Of a DNA stretch of 64,000 nt, positions 21,413 through 32,787 are shown piece after piece. The stretch is taken from NCBI GenBank assembly GCA_964017155.1, contig OZ024857.1, positions 28,114,601-28,178,600 of the forward strand. Reading direction: 5' to 3'. The notes under the pieces were generated by a model. The model was not told the DNA's origin and ran no database searches. It was given only the letters and a program-made list of their open reading frames with translations. Within the stretch, counting starts at the first letter, position 1, and each line of letters begins with the position of its first letter. This DNA is from Oasisia sp. SBJ-2009 (Eukaryota > Annelida > Polychaeta > Sabellida > Siboglinidae). The position numbers and the translations under genes were made by a program.

Positions 21413-23398
21413 GTTGAATAAAATTCAGTTCAATTCAATCGAAACAATGCAACATAATCGTTGTGTCCAACGGGGCGTGTGCGTTTCAGTAACATATTGC
21501 CTTTAACTTGGTTTTTTATTTCCGAATCAGTTCGTTTGATATTTTTGTGTCGAAGCAAGCGATAGTATAGAACGGTGAAAGATTTGAAAGACATAATTTT
21601 TGAGTTCATGTTGCATCGTTCAGGGGATATATATCGTGTAATATTTGAGAGGGTTTCCTTTTAGCGTCATATTATTCAAATTAGACAACTGTCCTACGGC
21701 CAATCAATTTGCTTGCTATGTTCACAATGCGTGCGAACTTTATTTGTATTAGTCATATTGCCGTGCCATGTAAATAAGTATTTAAATATCGAAATGTTTT
21801 CTATCAAATCTCAGTAGATAAGATAAATGAAATTGCTGACTGACGTATGTCAAAGCTTTGATCTAATAAAGCAGGGCAGACAGGGGATAGTTGTCATACT
21901 TTTTCGAATTTTCCCTATTTTATTCTTTATAATAAATGTTACCTTGAACACTATTGTTATTAAGATTAATTGCAATCTATAATTCATGTACGAATATTAA
22001 TATCGATGTACCCTTATTCAAAATAGTATATTTTTATTCAAAAAGGTTCTCTTTTGTGAGTCTACCCGCCACCCTGTTTGGTTGTCTCACACAATGTGGG
22101 TGTGTTTGTCACAAAATGTTATAAGCTAAGCTAAATTTTTATTAAGTAGCTAAGCGCTATATAAAGAAAGTGTCACGTTAAGCGTAATTAATCAATTTTA
22201 CTCACACGCTACGTCAAAAAAATGTTTGTTGGAATCGTAGACCATTTCAGGACGACATATTTGGACATAAATAGGATAGGTACCCATTGTATGAATCTAA
22301 CCAAAACGGTTGGTAAAATACTGATCATGACGTAAGTATTCTAGATTACAATTTAGTCAAGCACAACTAAAATTATAATAACGTATATATACTTTACATT
22401 ACATAAACAAAACGAAAGACGTCGCAAGCGCTTCAATATTCAGTTGCGAAAACAAAAATTACAAATGGGGATTCATATTTACTAAACGATCATTGCAGTG
22501 TTCTCGCCTTCTAGGAGATGCACTACTTGCTTTGTGACAACCAATCCGTGTGGTAACCAACCCCGGGTTCACTTATCCAGGTACTTGAAGCTAACGAGTA
22601 TTCCGACTTAACTGACAAGTTAGAAATCAGTTTGTTAGCAATACTAAGAAAGTAATATTTCGTTCGTATAAATCGAGAAAAAAACTAGAGAAATAACTCA
22701 TCCTTGCGAAGCTCCGGTATGATTCCGTCCGATAGCACGGGTCTTTTCACAGACAGGCGATAAGTCCTACATAGACAATCACATAGAAACTGCCTACCCC
22801 ATAGAAGATTTACATCAACATTCAATATGAACGACAAATTTGCAAGACGCGTTGCGCCATTTTACTCACCTTCGAATGAAAATTGTTCTTCTCTTTGTTT
22901 TTTCGTGTAACTTGCTCTCTTTCCTATATCGCTGACGTGAAGATATGTATGGAGTAGCTCGCCAATACTGGTATTGCTCGCCAACATCTTTATATACTCA
23001 TGTTTTCCCGCCTCCCAAGACCATGACCACGTGTTCCCGTTCCCGCGGTCTTTTTTGGTGTCTTTCCATTATCACGTCTGCGTGCCGAAAGCGTTCCCAC
23101 ATTTTTCTGCGTACTCTACGTCCACTCTTTATGGTAGACTACTCAAATTCGGCATTGTTAAGATAGATCGGACGTTGGGGTAGACTACCATAAAGCGCGG
23201 ACTTGTGGGTGCAAAGGTATTACACTAGGACGCCATAGTAGGCTACTCATCGCAAAATGGGAATTCTTCCCCTCACTGCTAGTTTCTCTTTTCATATACC
23301 AACACATAAATTTAATATATATATATGCATAAATAAAATGACAAAGGTCATATAAGTGATATCTTGTGTAGTTTGGCCTATTTCATATATTTTTCATC

Positions 23399-23403
<5 letters not shown>
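20961..23403. other. Fold-back element interior, mostly unrecognised
   Basis: About 2.4 kb of AT-rich sequence with one (TA)n array at 21359-21408. I found no transposase catalytic motif, open frame of note or terminal structure within it. Confidence 0.5.
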
Positions 23404-23616
<213 letters not shown>

Positions 23617-23659
23617 GATGAAAAATAGACGAAATAGGCCAAATATGTGTGTGCATATA

Positions 23660-24304
23660 TAATGTGATCGAGAATACATCATACGAGAATATGTGGACAC
23701 GAAAGTGTCAACAAACTACGTAATAAAACCTTAATAAAACATTCTTTAATCAACCATTTCTTAACCTGGCTTTCAAATTAGCATCGAACCGGCGAACACC
23801 AAGCCTGCGGCATTAGATACCCTAACATTATAGCATGGAAAGGGAAACCGTCATTCGTAAATGGTGCGAGAATGTATAACGTGGTGCGAGAATGTATAAT
23901 TCAAAATACTGACCTGACAAATCTAACTTCAGGTTTGGAATCAACATATTGGATTTAATCTAAAAAGATTCTACTACCCATTAGTAAACATGGCAGTATT
24001 GCGAAATAGGCGACAGAAAAATGGACTAAGTGCAAGAAATCAACATGAAATCCACGAAAACGACTAAGTCCTACGTGAAATATGTACGTTATTACATTAA
24101 CGGGCGAAAGTTATTACATTATCAGGCAAGAGGAGTTTATTACATTAACGGGCGAAAATTATTACATTATCGGGTAGCAAGTTTATTACATTATCGGTTG
24201 ATTTTATTACATTATCAGGCGGTTATTACATTATCGGTTGATTTTATTACATTATCGGGTAGTTATTACATTAACGGGCGATTATTACATTATCGGTTGT
24301 AACA
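23660..24304. repeat. Fold-back element, right inverted arm
   Basis: Inverse match of 18565-19188. The tip (24087-24300) shows ten copies of TTATTACATTAWCGGG separated by 3-10 bases. The paired GTGCGAGAATGTATAA motifs lie near 23.86-23.90 kb. Confidence 0.9.
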
Positions 24305-24400
24305 CTCGTCGTAGTTATAAACTGCCTCTAGTCTACTAGTAACTAGACTAGTAACGATACCCTTCTCGCCAATCTCGGGGTTGAGCGTAAGTCCGTAACA

Positions 24401-25676
24401 GCTTGATTAATAATGCCATAATAATGGGCAGAAAAAGGCAACGCTTTGATATGGGCCAATAGAGTTGATAAAAAGTAACACTATCCAACAACAATCCTAT
24501 TTTTAATGTAAGCGGTGTACCAGAACAAAATAGAACACAGCCATCGAAAATCTATAGACTACGCCATTTTATCAACAGAATGACGTAGCGTCTACTAGCG
24601 AGGTCGACTTGATCGGCATGAACTGTCACACTGACTGTGCATATTATCTTTTACTTTCTTACCTAACCTTGAAGACGACCACCAGCAGCCGCTAAATTGC
24701 TCCACACATATTTTACATACATATACATACATACACTATGTCACAAAATAAAATCACTTGCATTTCTCTAACGAAGAAAATTCACGAAACAAAACAAACA
24801 TCTCGACACTCTTTGGCGACTCTACGTTTAAAAAAGTTAGCGCTATAAAAGTTAGCCTTATACAAAATCCGTTAGGCGGCGCGTTGGTGGGCGCGAATAT
24901 TTATAAACTTTACTTACTGCATTTGCACGCGCGAAATAGTTAAATTAATTATATAAGTAATATACTAATAACTAATTATTACCATCACTATGATCTTCAG
25001 AAAATAATAAGTTTTATTATAATGCAATTATACTATTGTATTTCATATAGCGTCAAATCTATAATTGTTTGTGGTGCTTCACAACATAAATTATGCAATA
25101 AGAAGAATGCTACCGACAGCTAATATTTAAAAATAAATATGTCTACATAATTAACTAAAATTACCTATTAGTCATAAAAGAGGTATGGAAATTACGCGTT
25201 GTTCGATGATGTCACATTGTTTATTTCAACAATGTTTCTATAAACATCCCGAGTAGGCTGCAAGCATGCAAACTTATGTTACATAAGTGATTTTTTAACA
25301 ATAATAACTAAAACAATAACATATTAATAATATTTATTATTATTTTAAAATGCACCAAAACCTTCTTTTTCTACCACCATATATTTCCCATATATTCATA
25401 TTCCTGTTTACATTTACGTGATTTATCATTCCGATAATTAATCAAATGTATTGTCCAAAAAATAATTATTATTACATATCTGGTGGTTGAAATATCATTC
25501 ATAAGTAGAAGAAAAAAGTTTCAGTAATATTTTCATATGCATAATGTGTGTGTGTATATGCTGAATTAAAATCATTGTTACGTCGTAATTATTTTACCAT
25601 TGTAATTATTTATTACTATGAACCATACGTTTACATTCATTTATCACAATTGTTGGTATGGAAGTGGTATGTTTAT
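24401..25676. other. AT-rich intronic stretch, no feature seen
   Basis: Lies between the presumed end of Gypsy-A and the CR1-like remnant. No coding signal, RNA gene or repeat family was recognised. Confidence 0.55.
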
Positions 25677-26836
25677 TTATGACTGATAGGTCAGCAGTAT
25701 TATTAGTTCTTTTTCCTTGTACACTATATTTCGCCTAATTAATCCAAGAATTTTGTTTCCCTTCGCTGCTGCAATTCCACACTGCTCTGATACCTTCATA
25801 TCAGCACTAATCGTTAACCCTAAGTCCTTTTCCTTTACAATAGTATTTACTAAAGTATCACCCATTGTATGTTGTGCGTCTTCATTCCCATGTCCTGTGG
25901 GGAGGCACCTACACTTCCCAAAGTTAAACAGCATTTGCCACTTCTCAGACCATTCGGTCAACTTATTCAGTTCATCTTGTAATTGCTGTCTATCTTCATC
26001 ACTTTTAATTTTTCTAAACACTTTTGTATCGTCCGCAAACTTCAACACCTTGCTTGTTATATCATCATCCAAATCATTGATATATATTAAGAACAAAATA
26101 GGTCCCAATACTGATCCCTGCGGTACTCCACTCAAATCCGATTTCCAGTTTGAAACCTCCCCATCATTGTCTTCTATCAATAAGCCATTTTTCTATCCAG
26201 CTAATCATACAATTTCCTATGCCATGGGCCTTTAGTTTAAGTAGTAATCTTTGATGTGGCACTTTGTCAAAGGTTTTTAAATCTAAGTATATTGTATCTA
26301 CTGGTGATCCCTCATCTACCCACTTTGTGACATCTTCCAAAAAACATAACATATTTGTTAAGCATGACCGCGGTTTTAGAAACCTATGTTGTGATGGGTT
26401 TATCAAGTTATTTTTAACAAGAAAATCAACCAAGTGGTCTTTAATTAGTCTTTCTAATAGTTTGCAAATCATCGATGTTAAACTCATTGGTCTATAGTTC
26501 TTTGACTTATTTCTTGATACTTTTTTTAAATAATGGTATGATGTTTGCTTCTTTCCATTCTAACGGAACTACTCCCTCCTCTAGTGACAAATTGAACACT
26601 GTTGCAAGTGGCATGCTAATTTGTTCTACAATTTCCAATAGTAATTTGGGAGGAATCCCATCCACTCCAGGTGATTTATTATCCTTCATATCCCTTATTT
26701 TCTTAGCTACCATTTTGGTGTTACAATCAAAATAGTCTGACTTTCTCCCTTCGAATTTAGTCTCTGGTACTGGTAATGCACTAATATCTTCCCAGGTAAA
26801 CACCGAACTAAAGTATTCAAACATGCCCCAAAACAA
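25677..26836 (-). pseudogene. CR1-like non-LTR reverse transcriptase remnant
   Basis: Three overlapping open pieces on the minus strand give one RT domain: SPGVDGIPPKLLLEIVEQ and WKEANIIPLFKKS, then SLTSMICKLLERLIKDHLV and DTIYLDLKTFDKVPH, then SGVPQGSVLGPILFLIYIND with catalytic FADDTKVF and KWQMLFNFGKC. It lacks the endonuclease and the 3' end and has two frame breaks. It is related to the plus-strand fragment at 6.3-6.56 kb and probably came from the same family. Confidence 0.88.
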
Positions 26837-27547
26837 AACAAAAATTACAACAAAAGTTCGTCCATCGACATCTTGGATGTCATTAGATACATTTCAGGGT
26901 AAACGTCGTCGACGATACCTTGAACGAATTTGGCGACGAACGCGTTCCCCATTAGATCGGTCCCGTTATACTAAACAATTACACATATGCAACCATGTCA
27001 AAGGCAAAATCTGCGTATTATACAAAATCTGACTATTATATAAACCTGACTATTATACACATTTCATATCAATTCTCAATTCTGAAAATCCTCGCCAATT
27101 GTGGAAATCCACCAACTCCATGCGTCATCGGGATAAACCTAAAGTACTGCCTCATTCCTCCTCATTGGATACATTATGCAATATGTTTTCAAAATACTTC
27201 ACAGATAAGAATGTTCATATTCGATCATGTTTTGTCATTAAGGATGTTTATTGCCATGATGCTGAGCAATTGTTTTTGGGGCAATACACTGCAGTGTTTT
27301 TTTACACCTACTACTACTAGTGAAGTTCGTACTATAATTTTAAAGTGTCCAAATAAATCGTGTGATCTTGAACCTTTTCCAATATATCTACTAAAACGTT
27401 GCATTAATCAACTGATTCATCCTCTTACAACAATTGTAATATGTCAATGCAGGATGGTGTTGTTCCTGGTGATTTCAATCAAGCTTTGGTTAATCCTCTT
27501 ATTAAAAAACAAAATCTTGGCAAAATGAAGTAAACAGCCATCGGCCT

Positions 27548-27608
<61 letters not shown>

Positions 27609-27815
27609 CTGAGTTTTTGTGTCGAAAGCATTGGAAAAGGTTGTAGCAAATCTTCTCCATGACCATATTTCTTCCCAGTACTTGTCAAATGATCTACAAT
27701 CTGCATATAAACGATTTCACTCAACTGAACTGGCTCGTCTTAAAGTACATAATGACATAGTATGCAACATGGATAATGGAAAGTTGACCGCGCTTACCTT
27801 GCTGGACCTTACCTT
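26837..27815 (+). pseudogene. L2-like element, 5' half of a broken RT
   Basis: Plus-strand pieces include [40 protein letters not shown], then [18 protein letters not shown]. After a (TA)n array at ~27550-27606 comes ALEKVVANLLHDHISSQYLS and NDLQSAYKRFHSTE. This is the first half of a non-LTR RT domain. The reading stops at LTLLDL, where a 1.5-kb block of other elements intervenes, and resumes at 29335. Confidence 0.8.
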
Positions 27816-27839
27816 ACCTTACCTTACCTTGCTGGAATC

Positions 27840-28035
27840 ACAAGTGGGTAAATGCTTCAACGATGAAGCAGGACTGGGGTAATATGAATGGGAGTGGGAC
27901 TACTACAGGGTAAATGCTTCGCAGCTAAAACACATATGAGACACGAGTTAAAGTAAGGAGACAAGCCTGTAGTAGTCCCACTCCCATTCATATTACTCCA
28001 GTCCTGCTTCATCCTTGAAGCATTTACCCACTTGT
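27840..28035. repeat. Near-perfect 70-bp inverted repeat (hairpin)
   Basis: Arms 27840-27909 and 27966-28035 are complementary at about 68 of 70 positions, with a 56-bp spacer. The arm starts ACAAGTGGGTAAATGCTTC and ends GGGACTACTACAGG. A (TTACC)n run lies just to the left. It resembles a small MITE or fold-back unit but has no identified family or target duplication. Confidence 0.85.
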
Positions 28036-28505
28036 CTTATTCATTTACCCGCGAAGCCAACATCTATTCCCAATCGCTGGATAAATAATTTACAATTATA
28101 AAAGCATGATAGAAACTGGTGGCGCCACACTACGGAACCAGATATGTTAATAATTAATTACATAAACGCCACCACGATAACCTGGCGCTGCTGTCGCTAA
28201 CGTTTGAACAGAGCGAAAGTCGAAAGTTTGAAACATCGAAAACTCGAGTTGAGGGACGAAAATCAAAAATCGACGATTTTGCATATTCGAGGCTTGCTCT
28301 GGGATTTCCAAAATGGTATAGCACATGTCTGTAGTTATTCCCAATCGCTGGATCAATTCCTATCACCTTAGTGTTTAGGAAACTCAATTCCGTTCATATT
28401 AGGAAGGGTACTGCCGTACCCTTCCTGGTGACATCCTTTTGCAACGCTTACACATGCATTTTGGGATTTCTGGCACAGCCCTTCTGCGGTTTAGTACGTA
28501 TTTAT

Positions 28506-29336
28506 CAAACCGATACCTTAAAGGACAAAAAAAGGTTACGGCTTCGTGTCATGCACCTAATAGAGTTTATACAAATAACAATTTCCACATATACTCAATT
28601 TTTTAACGTCAGCGGTTTACTCAGAATGTGACTTTAAAGTCAAAAATTCTAACGAAATCCACGATGGTCTAGACGTCGCCATAGGTGAAGGGTTAATTTG
28701 GCTTGGCCATTCAGCGCGCGGCATTCTATATCTCGGTCAGCTTCCGGCGACGTCGTTAAGGGTCAACAACTTCGAGTCTTCGACAGTTCGTTCAGTTGGC
28801 GTGACATCTAGCAGCTGCTTATAGACGTATATCTAAATCTGTGGTTAAATCTATGGTAAACTTGAGTAATTATGCCTTCGTGTTCGGTAGTATTGAAGCA
28901 ATGGATTCACGTTGGTGATTTGCGGGCGTACTGTTTGTCACTTTGCTCGGCCCATTTTGAGGAGAAATGCTTTGATGTAGACATGTATCATCAGTTGATG
29001 GGATGATTTCAGCGATAACAATAATAGACAACTTTATATTTACCGTCATCAGCATGTTACGCGCGTTGCCGAGTTGCAGCCATTTCATGACAACAGCCAA
29101 ACCCTATGCAGGGAATCTACGTGGAGAGCGCCTCGATCACCGTCGTGACGTCATTCTTCGTCTAAGATGGGGTAGCGCATAGAATTTGGATAGCTGGGTG
29201 TTAAAAAATATTTTTCTGGTAAACCGCTGGCGTTAAAAAATTGAGTATATGTGGAAATTGTTACTTTATATTAACTCTATTAGGTGTATGCCAGGTAAAA
29301 GTTAACTTTGTTTGTCCTTTAACATATCTGGTTCAC
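28506..29336 (+). mobile_element. THAP-type DNA transposon remnant with ~115-bp inverted ends
   Basis: 28506-28622 and ~29226-29336 are inverse copies (AAACCGCTGRCGTTAAAAAA with ATTGAGTATATGTGGAAATT, and the outer ACAAAAAAAGG / TTTGTTTGTCC part). Between them lies a coding remnant with a THAP zinc-finger signature. P-element/THAP9 and Kolobok transposons carry THAP DNA-binding domains, so this is most likely an internally deleted member of such a family. I could not settle the target duplication. Confidence 0.7.
28872..29006 (+). pseudogene. THAP-domain remnant
   Basis: A 44-residue frame from MPSCSVVLKQW to LCSAHFEEKCFDVDM and a stop. The start (MPxC) and the C-x2-H-F..F-x-x-D end are the two diagnostic parts of a THAP C2CH zinc finger. 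The middle (including the usual FHRFP) is missing, so the finger cannot fold. It lies centrally between the inverted repeats. Confidence 0.7.
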
Positions 29337-30060
29337 CCTCGGCTCGTGCCCCAAATATATTCCATTTGGAGTTCCACAGGGATCTGTCTTTGGTCCTGTT
29401 CTGTTTAGCTTATATACTACATCCTTTAGTCGAGTCATAACTAACCATAGCATTAATCATCACTTATACGCCGATGACACACAAGTTTATATATAACTTT
29501 CACAAACAAATACACATACATCTGTGTCAACTGTAAATGACTGCCTTACTGACATCTTGTCATGGGTGGAATCAAGTAAAACTTAGTGAAGCTTAATGTC
29601 GATAAGACTGATCTAATTATTATTTGTACAAAACAACAACGAAACAAGATTGTCGACTACTTTCCTGTTAAAAGACTTGGTAACGATACATCACCGCCAG
29701 ATACCGTTTGTTATTTAGGTGTTGTCTTTGAGGGTAATTTTAGCTTTCATCAGTACATTTCACAAGTTTGCAAATCATGTTTCTATCATATTTGTGATTT
29801 CTGTCGAATCCGGCGTCATTTATCTTTATCGTCAGCTGAAACAATATTAGTTACTCTGATTAATAGTCGATTATTGTAACTCACTTCTAAATGACATTGC
29901 CAAAAAAGACTTATCTAAACTCCAACGTGTGCATAATTGTTTAGATCCTGTTTTTCATCATCACTGCCGCTACTTAAGCAGTTACACTGACTTCCAGTTG
30001 TATACCGAATTAAATTTAAATTGGCTACTGTTCCATATCGTACTTTTTATTCTTAACAAC
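29335..30060 (+). pseudogene. L2-like element, 3' half of the broken RT
   Basis: Plus-strand pieces [65 protein letters not shown] and LKQLHWLPVVYRIKFKLA give the RT second half and C-terminal domain. Stops and shifts are present. The recognisable protein homology runs to about 30060, immediately beside the splice donor of host exon E5 on the other strand. Confidence 0.8.
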
Positions 30061-30064
30061 CGAC

Positions 30065-30172
30065 CTGTAAATAGCGCGTGTCCGGCACCTCGGGCGGCAC
30101 GTACTGAGGCATCTGGTTGTGGGTCCACATGATCGGGTACTTGGCGTTGAGTGACATCAGTTTCTGGTGCCA
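30065..30172 (-). CDS. CFAP97D: CFAP97-domain gene, exon E5
   Basis: 36 codons (residues 149-184), WHQKLMSLNAKYPIMWTHNQ and MPQYVPPEVPDTRYLQ, between acceptor TTTGGCTTCAG and donor ACAG|GTCGG, phase 0 on both sides. In CFAP97D proteins the CFAP97 domain is followed by a W..DW..A...I..YP segment, and this exon fits it (KLMSLNAKYPIMW). If the donor were not used, translation would add only VGC before a stop. The protein could therefore also end here at 187 residues, close to the usual family length. A retroelement remnant begins within a few bases of the donor. Confidence 0.8.
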
Positions 30173-30207
30173 CTGAAGCCAAACACTACCATTGTCTGTG
30201 TGTGTGT

Positions 30208-30345
<138 letters not shown>

Positions 30346-30552
30346 GCGTGTATACATGCGTCCGTGCTTGTGTGCGTGCGTTCGTGCATGTGCGCGTGTG
30401 TGTCGGCGTGTACATAATTGCGTGCGCGTATTTCAATGTATCGGTGTGTGCATGCATACAGGCTTGAGTGGGTGTGTGTTTTTCAGTGTGTCGTTGTGCC
30501 TGCATTATTGTACTGAATAAAACCCGCGTCTTCGATACTCCAAGGCACTAAC

Positions 30553-30676
30553 CTTGAACTCCAGCAAGAACTGTTTCGTGATATAGTGTGGTTGTTGTGT
30601 AAGAATGCGTTTGAGGATCGCGTGGTTCTCGGCAGCGATGCGAATAAAATCCCGCTGCAATCGCATCTTGCCGGAG
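30553..30676 (-). CDS. CFAP97D: CFAP97-domain gene, exon E4
   Basis: 124 bases (residues 107-148). They read SSGKMRLQRDFIRIAAENHA then ILKRILTQQPHYITKQFLLE and FK. The acceptor GTCCTTAG supplies the third base of a split Ser codon begun in E3, and the donor CAAG|GTTAGT is phase 0. This is the C-terminal half of the CFAP97 domain. The family pattern is a basic K..R..EL.RI..EN..IL.RI stretch ending in a P-Y segment, and RIAAENHAILKRI plus PHY match it. It is helical and charged, as expected for an axoneme-associated protein. Confidence 0.85.
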
Positions 30677-31036
30677 CTAAGGACATCATTTATGCCCGGT
30701 GAAGACAACTGTTGCCCCATGACAGTTTGCATTTTAACGTCGTAAGTAAATTAATAACAGACAACGCCTGTTTGGCGAAACATATGATTGTCAAAAGCAA
30801 AATTGTCAAATGTAAAAACGGCACGCTGACAGATTCACATAAATGTATTTAATCAATCAAATTACACAATGGTTTCCTCGCTGATCTTATACATTAGACA
30901 TATTTACTTATTGTTGTTGCAGACAAGACATATAGAAGTGCACGCTAAACGTCAATAGACTCTCGGTTTTGTTTTGTTTCAAAAAATGTGACACAAACGT
31001 CGAACGTGTCACCACAAAACTCAGTAGACCACCCAC

Positions 31037-31161
31037 CTCTTTATGACGTTGTGCTTGGGTCGGTGGGTGTCGACGAGAGGCGGCGTGCGGAAGATGTAGG
31101 ACATCTTCTCTAGAAGAATCTGGTTCTCGTTCTCCATGTCGCACAGTTGAAATTCCTCGTT
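31037..31161 (-). CDS. CFAP97D: CFAP97-domain gene, exon E3
   Basis: 125 bases (residues 66-106 plus two bases of 107). They read NEEFQLCDMENENQILLEKM then SYIFRTPPLVDTHRPKHNVI and K. The acceptor is TGTGCTTCGCAG and the donor AAAGAG|GTGGGT. This is the most diagnostic part of the CFAP97 domain: E(R/N)(D/E)N..LLEKM..I.R followed by a V-D motif and H+. Phase 0 in, phase 2 out, both matched by the neighbours. Confidence 0.88.
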
Positions 31162-31265
31162 CTGCGAAGCACAACATCTCCGCCACCTGATCTCTCGCCC
31201 AGTGACTCCGCGTCGCCTCTCACTCACCACCACCCGTCGCTCTTTCTTTCTTTCTCCTCTTACTC

Positions 31266-31296
31266 GCACGCACGCACGCACGCACGCACGCACCCA

Positions 31297-31394
<98 letters not shown>
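31266..31394. repeat. (CGCA)n/(CA)n microsatellite in intron 2
   Basis: About 18 CGCA units with one interruption, then (CA)n. It lies between exons E3 and E2. Confidence 0.95.
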
Positions 31395-31395
<1 letters not shown>

Positions 31396-31496
31396 CAACA
31401 CTCACGCACTCAGTTTGGTTACGATGTTGGATCATCTCAAATCGTCTGTTTCACATCATGCATTGTATTACTAGAGGTGGATAGTCTCTGTCTCTG

Positions 31497-31735
31497 TTCC
31501 TGTGTCTCTCTGTTTCTCTGTCTGTCTGTCTGTCTGTCTGGCAGTCTGGCTGTCTGTCTGGTTGTCTGTCTGTTTGTCTGTTTGTCTGTCTGTCTGTCTG
31601 TATATCTGTCTGTCTGTCTGTCTGTCTGGTTGTCTGGCTGTCTGGCTGTCTGACTGTCTGTCTGTCCGTCTGTATGGCTGTCTGGCTGGCTGTCTGGGTG
31701 TCTGTCTGGGTGTCTCTCTCTCTCTGTTTGTTTCT
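31497..31735. repeat. (CTGT)n tetranucleotide array in intron 2
   Basis: Imperfect CTGT/CTGG repeats followed to ~31930 by CT-rich sequence with two C-runs. Long open frames in several phases here are artefacts of the repeat. Confidence 0.92.
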
Positions 31736-32015
31736 TTCTCTGTCTCTCTGCATATATCTTTTTATGTCTATTTACTATCTCGCCTTTCTCTACCACTCTC
31801 TCTCTCCTCCCTCTCTCCCCCCCCCCCTCTCTCTCTCTATCTCTCTATCTCTCTACCTCTCGTACCCTTCCCACTCCACTCTATCTTCCTCTGTCTCTCG
31901 CCCCCCCCCCCTCTCTCTCTCTCTCTCTTACTTCCTACCATATGTCATTCTCTTTTCTTCTTGCTTCTTAATTTTTATTCCTCTTTTTTTCTGCATCCTT
32001 GCACAATAATCTTAC

Positions 32016-32086
32016 CTCGAGTTTCTTGAGGTTCAGTTGCAGGTGGACATATGTCATGGGAGGAGAGTCGTCTATATGCGCCTTCG
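32016..32086 (-). CDS. CFAP97D: CFAP97-domain gene, exon E2
   Basis: 71 bases, too short for ordinary ORF detection. They follow acceptor TTCCTTCTGTTGACAG and end at donor CTCGAG|GTAAGA. With the single base left by E1 they read AKAHIDDSPPMTYVHLQLNL then KKLE (residues 42-65). CFAP97D proteins carry the same D.SPP.TY.HL.LKLKKL motif directly before the EN..LLEKM region, which here is in E3. Phases 1 in and 0 out fit both neighbours. Confidence 0.87.
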
Positions 32087-32222
32087 CTGTCAACAGAAGG
32101 AACAAGTGCTCATCACGTGATCAAACAAACCGATGTCGTCCGGGCCGTAACTTCCGTAGGTGCATTGGGCTCTACCGGTCGCCATTTCCAGCCACGACCA
32201 CGATTTGTGTACCCCAGAAAGT

Positions 32223-32412
32223 GGCATGTCTACTAAACAGTTCCAAATTGTCGTCGTTCATTAAATAACGTTCAGGTTCGGAAGCAATTCATTCGGTCAA
32301 ACTCAGAACGAATACATTTTGTATTTAATTTATGTATGGCATGTCTACTAACCAGTTCCACATTGTCATCGTTCATTAATAACGGAGTTGTTCGGAAGTA
32401 ATTCATCCGGTC
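32223..32412. repeat. Diverged ~75-bp direct duplication in intron 1
   Basis: GGCATGTCTACTAAMCAGTT through to AATTCATYCGGTC occurs twice, starting at 32223 and 32338, with about 88% similarity by eye. It has no coding content. Confidence 0.8.
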
Positions 32413-32416
32413 TGGT

Positions 32417-32477
32417 GTGTGTGTGTGTGTGTGTGCGTGCGCGCCGTGCGTGCGCGCCGTGCGCGCGTGCCGTGCGA

Positions 32478-32530
<53 letters not shown>

Positions 32531-32560
32531 CGCGCGCGCGTATGTGTGCGTTGTGTTGTT
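32417..32560. repeat. (GT)n/(GC)n microsatellite in intron 1
   Basis: GT repeats with interleaved GCGCGCCGTGCGT blocks and a terminal (GC)n run, lying between exons E2 and E1. Confidence 0.93.
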
Positions 32561-32645
32561 ACTAGCTTATTAATCGCATCTCGTCGAAACAAGTTTATTC
32601 ATACTGAAGCCAAAACAGACGGTGCTGTTACGAGAAAGATTATAC

Positions 32646-32769
32646 CTTGAAAGATCGCCTTTCTGTGCGCGGAATACTCCCGGTTATCCCACCTGACGGC
32701 GAGGTAGCGACTGGCGACGGGGTGCGGCGACTGGTAGTAGCGGCTGCAGGAACAACGATAGGCAGCCAT
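32646..32769 (-). CDS. CFAP97D: CFAP97-domain gene, first coding exon E1
   Basis: First exon of a gene rebuilt from E1-E5 and probably E6. The CDS is 999 nt, 333 residues, and phases 1, 0, 2, 0, 0 agree at the five junctions. E1 reads MAAYRCSCSRYYQSPHPVAS then RYLAVRWDNREYSAHRKAIF and Q; RWDNREYSAHRK (26-37) is the family's N-terminal RWD.R.Y..HR+ motif. An in-frame TAG shortly upstream fixes this ATG. The CFAP97 region spans roughly residues 26-145. Family knowledge: the domain is named after Drosophila hemingway, and mouse CFAP97D1 is needed for sperm flagellum axoneme integrity, so an axonemal role is likely. The donor is TTTCAAG|GTATAA. A second copy of this exon is at the left window edge. 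Confidence 0.87.
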
Positions 32770-32787
32770 GACGCAACTCGACGACAA

